Shown here: positions 1 to 7,975 of the stretch, one piece after another
Layout of the letters: each line of letters starts with the position of its first letter
How positions within the stretch are numbered: position 1 is the first letter of the stretch
NCBI GenBank assembly: GCA_017427775.1
Contig: JAFRSD010000009.1
Location: forward strand, 1-64,000
DNA: 64,000 nucleotides
From: Lachnospiraceae bacterium
GTDB lineage: Bacteria; Bacillota; Clostridia; Lachnospirales; Lachnospiraceae
Direction of reading: 5' to 3'
Program-made: the position numbers and the translations under genes
The notes under the pieces: model-generated
What the model was told of the DNA's origin: nothing
Seen by the model: only the letters and a program-made list of their open reading frames with translations
The model's database searches: none

Positions 1-1
1 G

Positions 2-88
2 GCAAAGATGCTGGATAGAATGGGACTGTTGGATGGCCCGGATGGACCTTTTAAGCTGAAAAGACAGCAAAAAACTCTTATGGCATAA
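2..88 (+). CDS. C-terminal fragment of an unknown protein
   Basis: Only the last 28 codons of a gene that begins before the window are present, ending in TAA at 86-88. The readable tail is AKMLDRMGLLDGPDG followed by a basic end (KLKRQQKTLMA). This is too little to assign a family. A strong hairpin with a T-rich tail follows seven bases later, so this is a plausible real gene end and not a chance frame. Confidence 0.5.
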   Translation, partial: AKMLDRMGLLDGPDGPFKLKRQQKTLMA

Positions 89-94
89 AAAGAT

Positions 95-132
95 ACGCGG
101 TTTTGGATGTTTTCCAAAACCGCGTTTGTCTT
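95..132. terminator. Bidirectional rho-independent terminator
   Basis: A perfect 13-bp stem (ACGCGGTTTTGGA at 95-107 with its complement at 113-125) has a 5-base loop. A T-rich run follows on the plus strand, and an A-run at 87-94 precedes it, which reads as T on the minus strand. It lies between the convergent ends of the partial gene and the ferredoxin gene and can serve both. Confidence 0.8.
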
Positions 133-186
133 CAGTCTGAGAAGCCGTTGCAGCTGCAACGGCTTCCTGTTGATTTCCGACTCTTA

Positions 187-360
187 TTATTCGCCTTCGG
201 TAATTGCGGACATCGGACACTGAGCTGCACAGGAGCCACACTCCAGACAAGCGTCAGCATTGATCTCATACTTGCCATCTCCCTCGCTGATAGCGCCAAC
301 AGGGCAGGCATCTGCGCAAGAACCGCAGGATACGCAAGCGTCACCGATTACATAAGCCAT
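187..360 (-). CDS. 2[4Fe-4S] ferredoxin
   Basis: A 57-residue bacterial-type ferredoxin, a soluble low-potential electron carrier. Two cluster motifs are visible: CVSCGSCADACP near residues 9-20 and CLECGSCAAQCP near 38-49, each the usual CxxCxxCxxxCP. An open frame continues upstream, but the start at MAYVIGD is chosen because GGAGGAAATG sits just before it and because family members begin here. A consensus promoter lies about 65 bp upstream, so it is probably monocistronic. It could feed electrons to the oxidoreductases elsewhere in the window (VOR, Nfn), but nothing in the sequence proves a partner. Confidence 0.93.
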   Translation of the reverse strand: MAYVIGDACVSCGSCADACPVGAISEGDGKYEINADACLECGSCAAQCPMSAITEGE

Positions 361-420
361 ATTACATTTCCTCCTACTACATGGGTATTGACTATTGACG
401 TTATCCATCCGTCGAGACAT

Positions 421-449
421 ATTATATTTCAAATCATAAGCGAATGCAA
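421..449 (-). promoter_or_regulatory. Sigma-A promoter of the ferredoxin gene
   Basis: On the minus strand TTGCAT (444-449) and TATAAT (421-426) are separated by exactly 17 bp, upstream of the ferredoxin ribosome site. It is divergent from the promoter at 521-549. Confidence 0.7.
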
Positions 450-520
450 GAGAAAAAAGAGCTCCGGAACCGGGGTCACAAAACTTTCATATATTCACGC
501 AAAACAATTTGTCGGAATTC

Positions 521-549
521 TTGACGAAAAGGTCCTAAACCGCTATAAT
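521..549 (+). promoter_or_regulatory. Sigma-A promoter of the DUF1858 gene
   Basis: TTGACG (521-526), a 17-bp spacer and a perfect TATAAT (544-549) lie 35 bp before the DUF1858 start codon. Confidence 0.85.
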
Positions 550-583
550 TGTCCCAGATTATGAACATGAAGGAGTATATAAA

Positions 584-787
584 ATGATCACAAAAGACAT
601 GAAAATCGGCGAGATTATTCGCATTGACTTCAACATTGTTGAGATTTTGATGGATGCAGGTATGCATTGTGTCGGATGTCCTTCCGCACAGGGAGAGTCC
701 ATCGAGCAGGCATGCATGGTTCACGGTATCGATGCAGACGAGCTTGTTGACCGCATTAACGAGTATTTGAAGAGCACGGAGAAATAA
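584..787 (+). CDS. DUF1858 domain protein (hybrid-cluster/ScdA N-terminal type)
   Basis: A 67-residue protein matching the whole length of the DUF1858 domain: an N-terminal MITKDMKIGEI, a central CVGCPSAQGE with CxxC around residues 29-32, a further Cys near 43 and an amphipathic C-terminal helix. Such proteins occur alone or as N-terminal domains of iron-sulfur repair (ScdA/RIC) proteins; the biochemical role is not established. AAGGAG precedes the ATG and a strong promoter lies just upstream. It is divergent from a ferredoxin, which fits an iron-sulfur or redox role, but that link is inference. Confidence 0.88.
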   Translation: MITKDMKIGEIIRIDFNIVEILMDAGMHCVGCPSAQGESIEQACMVHGIDADELVDRINEYLKSTEK

Positions 788-822
788 TCATTCCGCGGTA
801 ACTGCGTGGGGAAGGAACGGAA

Positions 823-1608
823 ATGTGGGTATATGACATCGGCGTAGACTATACGTTCGGAAAGGAATTCGAAGAGAACCGTTCGAACGGTATGGGCTTC
901 TGGCTGCTTGTTCTCGCTAAAAACAGAGCACGTTTTGAAATAAAAGGGGAAACCATTGAGATCCGTAAGCCGTCTTATGTGCTTCTTCGTCCGGACACTC
1001 CTGTTGTATTCGGTCCTCTTCGCGGAAGCATGGTCATCGACTGGATCGGGTTCTATACGCAGGGCGACGATGTTCCGTGGATGGAGAAGACGGGTCTTAA
1101 ATTTGACAAGCCCGTACCGTTAGCCGAATCGGAAGAACTTGACGAAATTCTGCATACCATTCATTATGAGCATTATCTTGCGGACCGTCTCCATATAGAG
1201 ATGGAAGCTGCGGTAATGCGCATTCTCTGCATGCAGATCGCGAGACTGTCGAAAGACGCAGAGAATAAGAACCAGGGATATTCCAGAGCCAAGGCAGCGC
1301 TTCTCAATGACCTTCGCGTCCAGATCTACTCGCATCCGGAAGGAATCGGATCGGTTGATGATATGGCGGCGAAGCTCGGCCTGAGCCGTTCCGGTCTGCA
1401 GCATATGTATAAGAATATGTTCGGTACGCAGATCTCTCTTGACGTTATCACGTCACGTATCAATTATTCGAAGAAGCTTCTGAAGGCAACCAAATTCCCG
1501 CTTCGTGAGATTGCTTCCATGTGCGGGTATCAGAACGAGTTCTATTTCATGAGACAGTTCAAAAACGTGACGGGCAAAACCCCGAGCGAATACCGTTTCG
1601 CGTATTAA
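823..1608 (+). CDS. AraC-family transcriptional regulator
   Basis: A 261-residue regulator with an N-terminal cupin-like sensor half (roughly residues 1-140) and a C-terminal pair of helix-turn-helix motifs: DDMAAKLGLSRSGLQHMYK around 174-192 and REIASMCGYQNEFYFMRQFK around 228-247, the second being the typical AraC signature ending in TGKTPSEYR. Length fits sugar-responsive AraC regulators. GGAAGGAACGG precedes the ATG. It starts 35 bp after the DUF1858 gene and may share its promoter. No adjacent transporter or enzyme reveals its ligand. Confidence 0.92.
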   Translation: MWVYDIGVDYTFGKEFEENRSNGMGFWLLVLAKNRARFEIKGETIEIRKPSYVLLRPDTPVVFGPLRGSMVIDWIGFYTQGDDVPWMEKTGLKFDKPVPLAESEELDEILHTIHYEHYLADRLHIEMEAAVMRILCMQIARLSKDAENKNQGYSRAKAALLNDLRVQIYSHPEGIGSVDDMAAKLGLSRSGLQHMYKNMFGTQISLDVITSRINYSKKLLKATKFPLREIASMCGYQNEFYFMRQFKNVTGKTPSEYRFAY

Positions 1609-1642
1609 GCGCCGGACGGAGACAAGTTAAGGACATAAAAAT

Positions 1643-1682
1643 ACTCCGGTATGACCTGCGTCGTACCGGAGTTTCTTTTCTT
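1643..1682. terminator. Bidirectional terminator
   Basis: A 9-bp stem ACTCCGGTA/TACCGGAGT (1643-1651 with 1664-1672) is followed by TTCTTTTCTT and preceded by an A-run. It sits between the convergent araC-type gene and the spermidine-synthase-like gene. Confidence 0.75.
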
Positions 1683-1693
1683 CTTATGTTACG

Positions 1694-3310
1694 TTAATTC
1701 TGAAGCGCGTTCAGCAGACCCTTCAGTCCTTCTTTCTTGTAAATGTCCTTATAGTAGGATACCTCTTCGGCAATCATGGAATCGATAACTTTAATGCCGA
1801 GCAACTCGACCGGAGCCTTATCGTCGGTCATGATGTGCTTGCCGCCCTGATAGGAATAAAGGTTGGCTTCTACCCGTTCCATGAAGTACTGCAGATTGAG
1901 ATCATCCAAAAGGGCGATGTTCCGGTGGAAGGTATCCATCATCGTATCGTTCTTCATCGCGAAAAGTTCGGTGTTCGTGAAATTGGGTACCGGAACGATG
2001 CGAACCTCCGGAAAGACGGATGCGATCGTGTCCGAGAGATACTCGTTGATGCTTCCGTCGCCGAGCATGTTAAAGTTGACAATCATGACGCCGTCGTCAC
2101 GGAGATGGTCTTTTACAAGACGAAAGAACTCCACCGAGGACATCTGAAACGGGATCGTGATGTCCTGATAGGCATCGACGAGGATCACGTCGTATTTGTC
2201 CTTTACGGCATTCAGATAGGCACGTCCGTCGTAGGTGATAACCGGAATGTCTTTCGGAAAATGGAAATACTCGTAAGAAAGATCGGTGATCTTCTGATCG
2301 ATCTCAACGCCGGTGAAATTGATCGGCTTCAGATAGCGGCTGCACTGCGTCGCGTAGGTTCCGGTTCCCATGCCGAGGATGAGAACATCGAGCGGACGGT
2401 CCTTCTCATTGATGCCCGCCATCAGCGGACCGGCCATCGCGTAGTCAAAGTAGGCTTCCGCAATATGCTTTTCCTTCATGTAGATGGACTGTACGCCGAA
2501 CAGAACGTTGGTCGACAGGGCGACTTTCGTGTCATCTTCATAAACCTGAAGATAATTGTAAATGGACTCACCCTCGTAAGTCAGATCCTTATCCCAGAAC
2601 GCGAAACTGTCGTTGTGTCCGAAGACGCAGCAGAGAATGAAGATCAGGATCGAAACCGGGACCTTCTTCATCTTCTTGATCGAGATATGCGAGCTGATAA
2701 AATAGATCAGCGAGAGCGTAAGAAGAATTCCGGCAAATACGAGGAACGTGATGGCGGTACCGACCGTCGGGATGCTGATGAAGGTCGGGACAAATGTTCC
2801 GATGATGCTTCCGACCGTATTGAACGCGTTCAGGTTACCAACCGTTCGTCCGCTGTCGGAGAGGCTGTCCATCGTGTATTTTACGAGGGAAGGCGTCACC
2901 GTTCCGAGAAGGAACAGCGGAAATACGAAGATCACCATACAGGTGACGAAGCCGGCGATGATCAGGAAGTTGCTGTTGACCGTGAAGATCAGCAGTCCAG
3001 AGATGCCGATGATGATGTACTTTCCGACTACGGGGATCAGAGCGATCCAGATGGCTGCGACGATGATCCGCGCATACAGCCGGTCGGGATTCGGATTCTT
3101 ATCCGCACTCCTTCCGCCGTAGATGTTTCCGAGCGCCATCGCGATCATGATGGTACCGATGATAATGGTCCATACGATCTGCGATGAACTAAAATAAGGC
3201 GCAAGCAAACGGCTTGCGCCAAGTTCTACTGCCATTACGGACATTCCTGCGAAGAACTCAGTAAGATAAAGATAGATCTTGTTACTGAGAATCGGACGTT
3301 TCTGGTCCAT
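1694..3310 (-). CDS. Membrane-anchored spermidine synthase-like protein
   Basis: A 538-residue protein with about seven membrane segments in residues 15-230, then a soluble C-terminal Rossmann methyltransferase-like domain of the polyamine aminopropyltransferase family. The cofactor loop LILGMGTGTYA (near 310-320), the acidic strand end FTGVEID and the YDVILVDAYQD motif (near 385-395) are visible. N-terminally membrane-fused SpeE-like proteins are widespread in bacteria; whether they make spermidine is often unproven. The ATG follows GGAGGGGAAAGGTT. It is followed upstream by mecA on the same strand with a 40-bp gap, so the pair could be co-transcribed from the mecA promoter. Confidence 0.85.
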   Translation of the reverse strand: MDQKRPILSNKIYLYLTEFFAGMSVMAVELGASRLLAPYFSSSQIVWTIIIGTIMIAMALGNIYGGRSADKNPNPDRLYARIIVAAIWIALIPVVGKYIIIGISGLLIFTVNSNFLIIAGFVTCMVIFVFPLFLLGTVTPSLVKYTMDSLSDSGRTVGNLNAFNTVGSIIGTFVPTFISIPTVGTAITFLVFAGILLTLSLIYFISSHISIKKMKKVPVSILIFILCCVFGHNDSFAFWDKDLTYEGESIYNYLQVYEDDTKVALSTNVLFGVQSIYMKEKHIAEAYFDYAMAGPLMAGINEKDRPLDVLILGMGTGTYATQCSRYLKPINFTGVEIDQKITDLSYEYFHFPKDIPVITYDGRAYLNAVKDKYDVILVDAYQDITIPFQMSSVEFFRLVKDHLRDDGVMIVNFNMLGDGSINEYLSDTIASVFPEVRIVPVPNFTNTELFAMKNDTMMDTFHRNIALLDDLNLQYFMERVEANLYSYQGGKHIMTDDKAPVELLGIKVIDSMIAEEVSYYKDIYKKEGLKGLLNALQN

Positions 3311-3350
3311 AACCTTTCCCCTCCTGTTGTGACACGGGCAAACCGCCCGG

Positions 3351-4085
3351 TCAGAATTCTGCGAGCTGTTTGATCACATCGTCGGTCATAAGGCAGGTGT
3401 AATGTTCTTTGTAATAAGGCACGCTGGCCTTAGGAAGCATCTCCGCGTATTCACACGCGATATTGCAGATGCGGTTGAATTCCGTCGCCGGATTTCCGTC
3501 CAGATAAACGCAGAGCAGATAGGAATGCTCCTTATCGTTACGATAAAGGACGGCTTTGCCGGTGTAGAAACCATTCACGGCTTTCGCGAATGCGATCAGA
3601 TGATCGAGCGTGCGGAAGCGGAACACTTTCAATTCGGAAATGCTGATCTCCGGAAGCGGGGCAGCGGGAAGGTCATCCTTGCGGGTAGTATCCGCGAGGC
3701 GCTTCTTAAGCATGTCAAGCATCGAAGAATCAAGCAGGGTCGGCATGATGTCCGTCTCGTCCGAGGTTTCCTCGTCGTCCTCGTTCTCGTCCTTCTTGTA
3801 AGGCGTGAAGGTAGAGAAACGGGCGTCCAGTTCCTCGGGATTCTCAACCTTTGTAATGATGAGGATCAGAGATTCGGGAGAGGTCGGAATGGCTTCGATC
3901 ATAAGCGGAGAGTTGTCCACTTCGAAATTGAACTCTTCCGAGGCTTTCTCCATCATGTCGCTGAACAGTTCCTTTGCCTTGCCGGAGCCATAGGCAAATT
4001 CACTGAGTTTCAGGTGACGTTCCCGCAGGTCCTGCGGGTTCAAGGTGCATCGAATCTGGTTATCACTGATCTTTTCAATCTTCAT
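3351..4085 (-). CDS. mecA: Adaptor protein MecA
   Basis: A 244-residue ClpC adaptor that in Firmicutes delivers substrates to the ClpCP protease and helps assemble ClpC. The N-terminal MKIEKISDNQIRCTL and the following LSEFAYGSGKAKELFSDMM segment are characteristic. An acidic low-complexity linker (DENEDDEETSDETD, about residues 100-114) joins it to the C-terminal ClpC-binding domain that begins near ISELKVFRF. Length is close to the family norm. AAAGGAG precedes the ATG, and a near-consensus promoter lies upstream on the same strand. Confidence 0.93.
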   Translation of the reverse strand: MKIEKISDNQIRCTLNPQDLRERHLKLSEFAYGSGKAKELFSDMMEKASEEFNFEVDNSPLMIEAIPTSPESLILIITKVENPEELDARFSTFTPYKKDENEDDEETSDETDIMPTLLDSSMLDMLKKRLADTTRKDDLPAAPLPEISISELKVFRFRTLDHLIAFAKAVNGFYTGKAVLYRNDKEHSYLLCVYLDGNPATEFNRICNIACEYAEMLPKASVPYYKEHYTCLMTDDVIKQLAEF

Positions 4086-4163
4086 AAGCCCGGCTCCTTT
4101 CCTGTGAACTCTTAACGGCAGGGATTCTATCCCCTATTACTATTATACCATTAAAGTACTTGA

Positions 4164-4192
4164 AGTATAAGGTAAATGTGCACTAAAGTCAA
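4164..4192 (-). promoter_or_regulatory. Sigma-A promoter of mecA
   Basis: On the minus strand TTGACT (4187-4192) and TATACT (4164-4169) are spaced by 17 bp. A further TATAAT-like box lies closer to the gene but lacks a good -35. Confidence 0.75.
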
Positions 4193-4200
4193 TGAACTTT

Positions 4201-4577
4201 TTGTGAAAAGTGCCCCTGCGTATGATTACACGGAGACGTGCGTTTCGGCAAATGGGAGAAAAGAAAGACGATTCCTGTGCAAAACGTCAATGGACGCATT
4301 TTCCGGCGAAATCTATACTGAAAGCGTGGCGGGTCTCTGAAGCTGAAGCGTTACGAAAAAACGTTTCCGGGAATCGGGTAAATATACTGCGGACGGGAAT
4401 CTCTTATCTGAAACGGAACCTTTCGCATACATGGTTGTAATATGCGATCGTATCGTGCACCTGCGACGGCGATCCTTCCGGGCGGAAGGCTGCGGCACGG
4501 GAAATACCATCAGCACACATACAGCGGTGCGGTACTTCCGCCTATGAGGGAAAGCTTTCTTTGTTTGGTTCTTCCTT
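4201..4577. other. Intergenic stretch with no recognised gene
   Basis: About 380 bases between the mecA promoter and the promoter of the GH18 lipoprotein. A 76-codon frame at 4210-4440 has no ribosome site and a basic, random-looking composition. I see no tRNA, riboswitch core or repeat. A weak inverted repeat around CCTTCCGGGCGGAAGG (about 4470-4486) could form a hairpin. Confidence 0.5.
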
Positions 4578-4600
4578 TTCCGTACGGAATGTGATATAGT
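4578..4600 (+). promoter_or_regulatory. Candidate promoter with embedded palindrome
   Basis: A TATAGT -10 box (4595-4600) precedes the GH18 gene. Immediately upstream is a perfect 12-bp palindrome TTCCGTACGGAA (4578-4589) occupying the spacer, where a repressor could block polymerase. The -35 is poor, so the promoter is less certain than the palindrome. Confidence 0.4.
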
Positions 4601-4631
4601 AATGCTGTTGAAAACTTATCCGGAGGGGAAG

Positions 4632-6317
4632 ATGAGAAAGTATTTTCTGATTCTGATCGGTCTCGTCCTGTTATGCTTTACCGCGTGCTCGATTGACCGC
4701 GGTGCGGGCGGAGACCATGGAGATAAAGGCGCGAAGGCGTCTACCGAGAAAGCCAATCTGAAAGAGTTGTATAAGCTGTCCGACGATCTGTATATCATCG
4801 TTGTCGACGGTGTTGTCAATGAGACCAGGGCAATCCGGAACAACGGGCAGATTTATATTCCGTATGCGATCGCGAAGAGTCTGGATACCCGGTTCTATTA
4901 TAATTCGGACGAGGAACAGATGATCGTCACGACGCCGACCGACATCTTATATTTCTGGCCGGACGCGAGACAGCATACGGAGAACGGTGAGACGATCAGC
5001 GATGACGCGCCGAGACTGAAGGTATTCGATGGCCGGCTTTACCTCGCCGTCAGCGTGTTCTCCGAGTATGCGGATGTGGGAACGCGTGTGATCACCGAGC
5101 CGCAGCGTGTGGTTCTCTACCGCAACGGCGTATCCTTCAATACGGTTCAGACCAATAAAGATACCGCTATCCGTGTCGGTTCTTCGATGCAGAAGGAGAT
5201 CGTTACGGAACTGAAAGCGGGCGAGACGGTTATCCGTACCGGCAATCCGGAGAACGGCTATCAGCCGGTAGCAACGGTCGACGGCCTGACGGGTTTCGTA
5301 TCGCAGATGGATATCGGTTCGGAAGGCAAGAAGGTGCTTCAGGAAAGCACACAGGTTTATAAACGGATCACGCCCGTCGAGCATGTTCATCTGATATGGC
5401 ATCAGATGTGGGCGCAGCAGGGAGCGGCAGAGCTCCGCGCGGCGCTGCAGAATACGAAGGGGGTCAATGTTGTATCCCCTACATGGTTTGACTTTAAGGA
5501 TGTTAACGGCGCGATCACTTCGTTCGCGAATGCGTCCTATGTGGAAGAGGCTCACCGACAGGGACTGCAGGTATGGGCACTCTGCAGTGACTTTGCCGCA
5601 GACGTAAAGGGTTACGACGTACTTTCGAAGACGGAATCCCGCAACAACCTCGCAAATAATATTGTCAACGAAGTAGTACGTGTCGGAGCCGACGGTATCA
5701 ACCTTGACTTTGAGTTTATCACAAAGGACTCCGGTCCTCATTACATCCAGTTCATCCGGGAGCTGTATCTGCTCTGCAGACAGCATAACCTGACGCTTTC
5801 GGTAGATAACTTCGTGCCGAATGCCGGAAAGGCGCAGTACCGGCTTTCCGATCAGGCAGCGATCCTCGACTATGTGATCTTCATGGCATATGATGAGCAT
5901 TATAAAGGATCCGACGCGGGCGCGGTTGCTTCGTTCCCCTGGGTTCAGATGTCCGTGAACAATGCGCTGGCGATCGTTCCGAAGGAGAAGATTGTTCTCG
6001 GCATTCCGTTATACAACCGTATGTGGATGACCGACGCGGAGGGTAAGCTTACACTTGAGGATAACAGCATGGCCAAGCACGCGGAGACCGCCAAGGCGAA
6101 CGCCAAGGGCGTTTGGGACGATGACCTCAAGCAGTATTATTACGAGTTTACCAAGGGCAAGGATAAGAACGCCGTGAAGTATCAGATCTGGCTGGAGGAC
6201 GTGACGAGCCTTGAGTATAAGCTCAATCTGATCACCGAATACAATCTGGCCGGATACGCCGGCTGGAAGCTCGGCCTTGAGTCGAATGATGTGTGGGATC
6301 TGTTAAACAGGTATTAA
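4632..6317 (+). CDS. Lipoprotein with GH18 glycoside hydrolase domain
   Basis: A 561-residue secreted protein. A start at MRKYFLIL is preferred over an upstream ATG because GGAGGGG precedes it and it opens a signal peptide ending in a lipobox-like FTAC (Cys 19). Residues about 45-150 resemble a copper-amine-oxidase-N type wall-binding module, about 155-230 an SH3-like segment, and about 240-560 a GH18 barrel of the spore-coat/YaaH type, with the catalytic motif DGINLDFEF in which the Glu would be the acid. It should act on peptidoglycan or chitin-like glycans outside the cell. No operon partner; a strong terminator follows. Confidence 0.85.
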   Translation: MRKYFLILIGLVLLCFTACSIDRGAGGDHGDKGAKASTEKANLKELYKLSDDLYIIVVDGVVNETRAIRNNGQIYIPYAIAKSLDTRFYYNSDEEQMIVTTPTDILYFWPDARQHTENGETISDDAPRLKVFDGRLYLAVSVFSEYADVGTRVITEPQRVVLYRNGVSFNTVQTNKDTAIRVGSSMQKEIVTELKAGETVIRTGNPENGYQPVATVDGLTGFVSQMDIGSEGKKVLQESTQVYKRITPVEHVHLIWHQMWAQQGAAELRAALQNTKGVNVVSPTWFDFKDVNGAITSFANASYVEEAHRQGLQVWALCSDFAADVKGYDVLSKTESRNNLANNIVNEVVRVGADGINLDFEFITKDSGPHYIQFIRELYLLCRQHNLTLSVDNFVPNAGKAQYRLSDQAAILDYVIFMAYDEHYKGSDAGAVASFPWVQMSVNNALAIVPKEKIVLGIPLYNRMWMTDAEGKLTLEDNSMAKHAETAKANAKGVWDDDLKQYYYEFTKGKDKNAVKYQIWLEDVTSLEYKLNLITEYNLAGYAGWKLGLESNDVWDLLNRY

Positions 6318-6339
6318 TAGAATAACGATTTGCATGAAG

Positions 6340-6370
6340 AACGGCGCACCCGAAAGGATGCGCCGTTTTT
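6340..6370. terminator. Rho-independent terminator
   Basis: A perfect 9-bp stem AACGGCGCA/TGCGCCGTT with a loop of about ten bases is followed by TTTTTGCGTTTT. It lies between the convergent GH18 gene and the surface-protein gene. Confidence 0.85.
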
Positions 6371-6436
6371 GCGTTTTATGTGCAAGCGATTGACTCTTAT
6401 ATGACGGATGCCGCTCTCCGGGACGTCTCCCGCGGC

Positions 6437-7888
6437 TTACCGTCTTCTCATCTGACGGATCGCTTTCGCGCGGATCAGCGCGCGTATGCCGAGAACTACC
6501 GCAATGAGGATCAGAAGAACGATAATGCCCGGAATGATGAGTGTGTTGATCTTGTTTTCCTCCGAACCGTTGTCGGCGCTGCGTGTTACATCAGGCTCTT
6601 CGGCAGCCGGTACCGGTGTGGGGGTCGGGGTAGGAGTGGGTGTCGGCGTGGGGGTAGGCGTCAGAAGCGGGAGCGCCTGACGGATCACTGCGCCGCATTC
6701 CGTACAGGTATATGCGCCTGTTCCCTGTTCCGTGAGAGTGGATTCATTGATAACCGCATACTCTTCGGAAAGCGTATGAACGGGAAGCGTATAATTATCG
6801 CAATAACTGAAACCGCAGGTACGGCACAGGTGGAGCGTCTTGCCCGGCTCCGTGCAGGTCGCAGGAATGACCGAGTCGTCGTATACCTGTTCCTTGCAGT
6901 CACCGTGAGGCATCAGGTCGACCTTGTAGGTCTTCCGTTCGTCTCTCGTGAAATGATAGACGTTTCCGGAATCGGTGAAAACCCAGTCCATGATCTCGCC
7001 GCACTGCTTCGCACAGTACGCACGGCGGTCGGTATTGTCTTCGAAAAAGGTGATGAAACCGTCAACGGTATTGTTCTTGATGTAGCCGTCGCGCTGGAAA
7101 CGCTTCGGATATACGATGTACATTCCGACGAGGCCGCCGCTGTGGACATAGCCGTGATCGGAGAGATAGCCCTTCAGATTGATCGCGCACCGGTCCATGT
7201 CGGGATAGCCGGCAGCGCAGACGCCTCCGAGAAACTCCTCATCGCGATGGGCGGCGTCTTTATCGATGTTAATCAGCGTGACGTCGGCCTTACAGTCGCG
7301 GATTGCGCCGTTACCGTAGCCGATGATACCGCCGACACCGAACATCTTCGCTGTAACGTCAAGACGGATCGTGCCGCTCAGTTCGCACCCCTCAATTGTG
7401 CTTTCCGAAGCGTATCCTGCGATGCCGCCGCAGAAGCAGTCCTTTTCGATATCCGTGAAGATATCCATCCCGAGAAGGCGTACGTTCTTCACCTCCGCAT
7501 GCTCGAGAATGGCGAACAGGCCGCAGAATACCGTATCGTAGGTCTTGCGGTTTCCGTCGTAGGTAACGCGCGTTTCCGTGGAAACGCCGGCGTTGTTCAG
7601 ATTCAGGATCATATGTCCGTTTCCGTCGAACGTGCCGGAAAATGTGATCGCCGGCCACGCGACGCCGTTCAGGTCGAGATCGGCCATCAGAATGTAATTC
7701 CCGGAAGGATTCGAAGCAACCGCGAGCAGATCCTCAACGGTATAGATCTCTACGGGTGCCGCTGCCGCGGAATCGGCAGCCTGCGCTTTACTGCCTGACA
7801 AGGAAGTGAAACGCAACACGCATGCAAAGCATGCGGCGATTGTCATAAAGTGTAAAAGATGAACGAGCGGAGTGGTTTTCTTTTTCAA
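6437..7888 (-). CDS. Cell-surface protein with GLUG-like repeats, Cys-pair modules and Pro-Thr linker
   Basis: A 483-residue exported protein. It probably starts at a TTG (7886-7888), six bases after GGGAGG. An N-terminal signal/anchor (residues about 8-36) is followed by a region typical of GLUG-type surface proteins (WPAITFSGTFDGNGH; later GIAGYASES, GIIGYGNG, GLVGMY). Then come repeated modules with Cys pairs, such as LCRTCGFSYC and YTCTECGAVI, a run of PT dipeptides of about 16 residues, a short charged stretch, a C-terminal membrane helix and a basic tail (RQMRRR). This is the layout of a wall-spanning stalk protein anchored by its C terminus. Its ligand is unknown. The Pro-Thr run is encoded by an imperfect GT/GGTGTC-rich repeat near 6615-6665. 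Confidence 0.75.
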   Translation of the reverse strand: MKKKTTPLVHLLHFMTIAACFACVLRFTSLSGSKAQAADSAAAAPVEIYTVEDLLAVASNPSGNYILMADLDLNGVAWPAITFSGTFDGNGHMILNLNNAGVSTETRVTYDGNRKTYDTVFCGLFAILEHAEVKNVRLLGMDIFTDIEKDCFCGGIAGYASESTIEGCELSGTIRLDVTAKMFGVGGIIGYGNGAIRDCKADVTLINIDKDAAHRDEEFLGGVCAAGYPDMDRCAINLKGYLSDHGYVHSGGLVGMYIVYPKRFQRDGYIKNNTVDGFITFFEDNTDRRAYCAKQCGEIMDWVFTDSGNVYHFTRDERKTYKVDLMPHGDCKEQVYDDSVIPATCTEPGKTLHLCRTCGFSYCDNYTLPVHTLSEEYAVINESTLTEQGTGAYTCTECGAVIRQALPLLTPTPTPTPTPTPTPTPVPAAEEPDVTRSADNGSEENKINTLIIPGIIVLLILIAVVLGIRALIRAKAIRQMRRR

Positions 7889-7975
7889 GGTAAGCCTCCC
7901 TGTTTCCTGCCGGACGGGGTTGCCGCCGTGCGAAAGCTTTCTTTCGGACGGAGTATCCTTGCCGGACGATTATGA

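Noticed and set aside
4210-4440. A 76-codon open frame in the mecA/GH18 intergenic region
   Set aside because: No ribosome site, no promoter at a useful distance, and a basic, low-information sequence.
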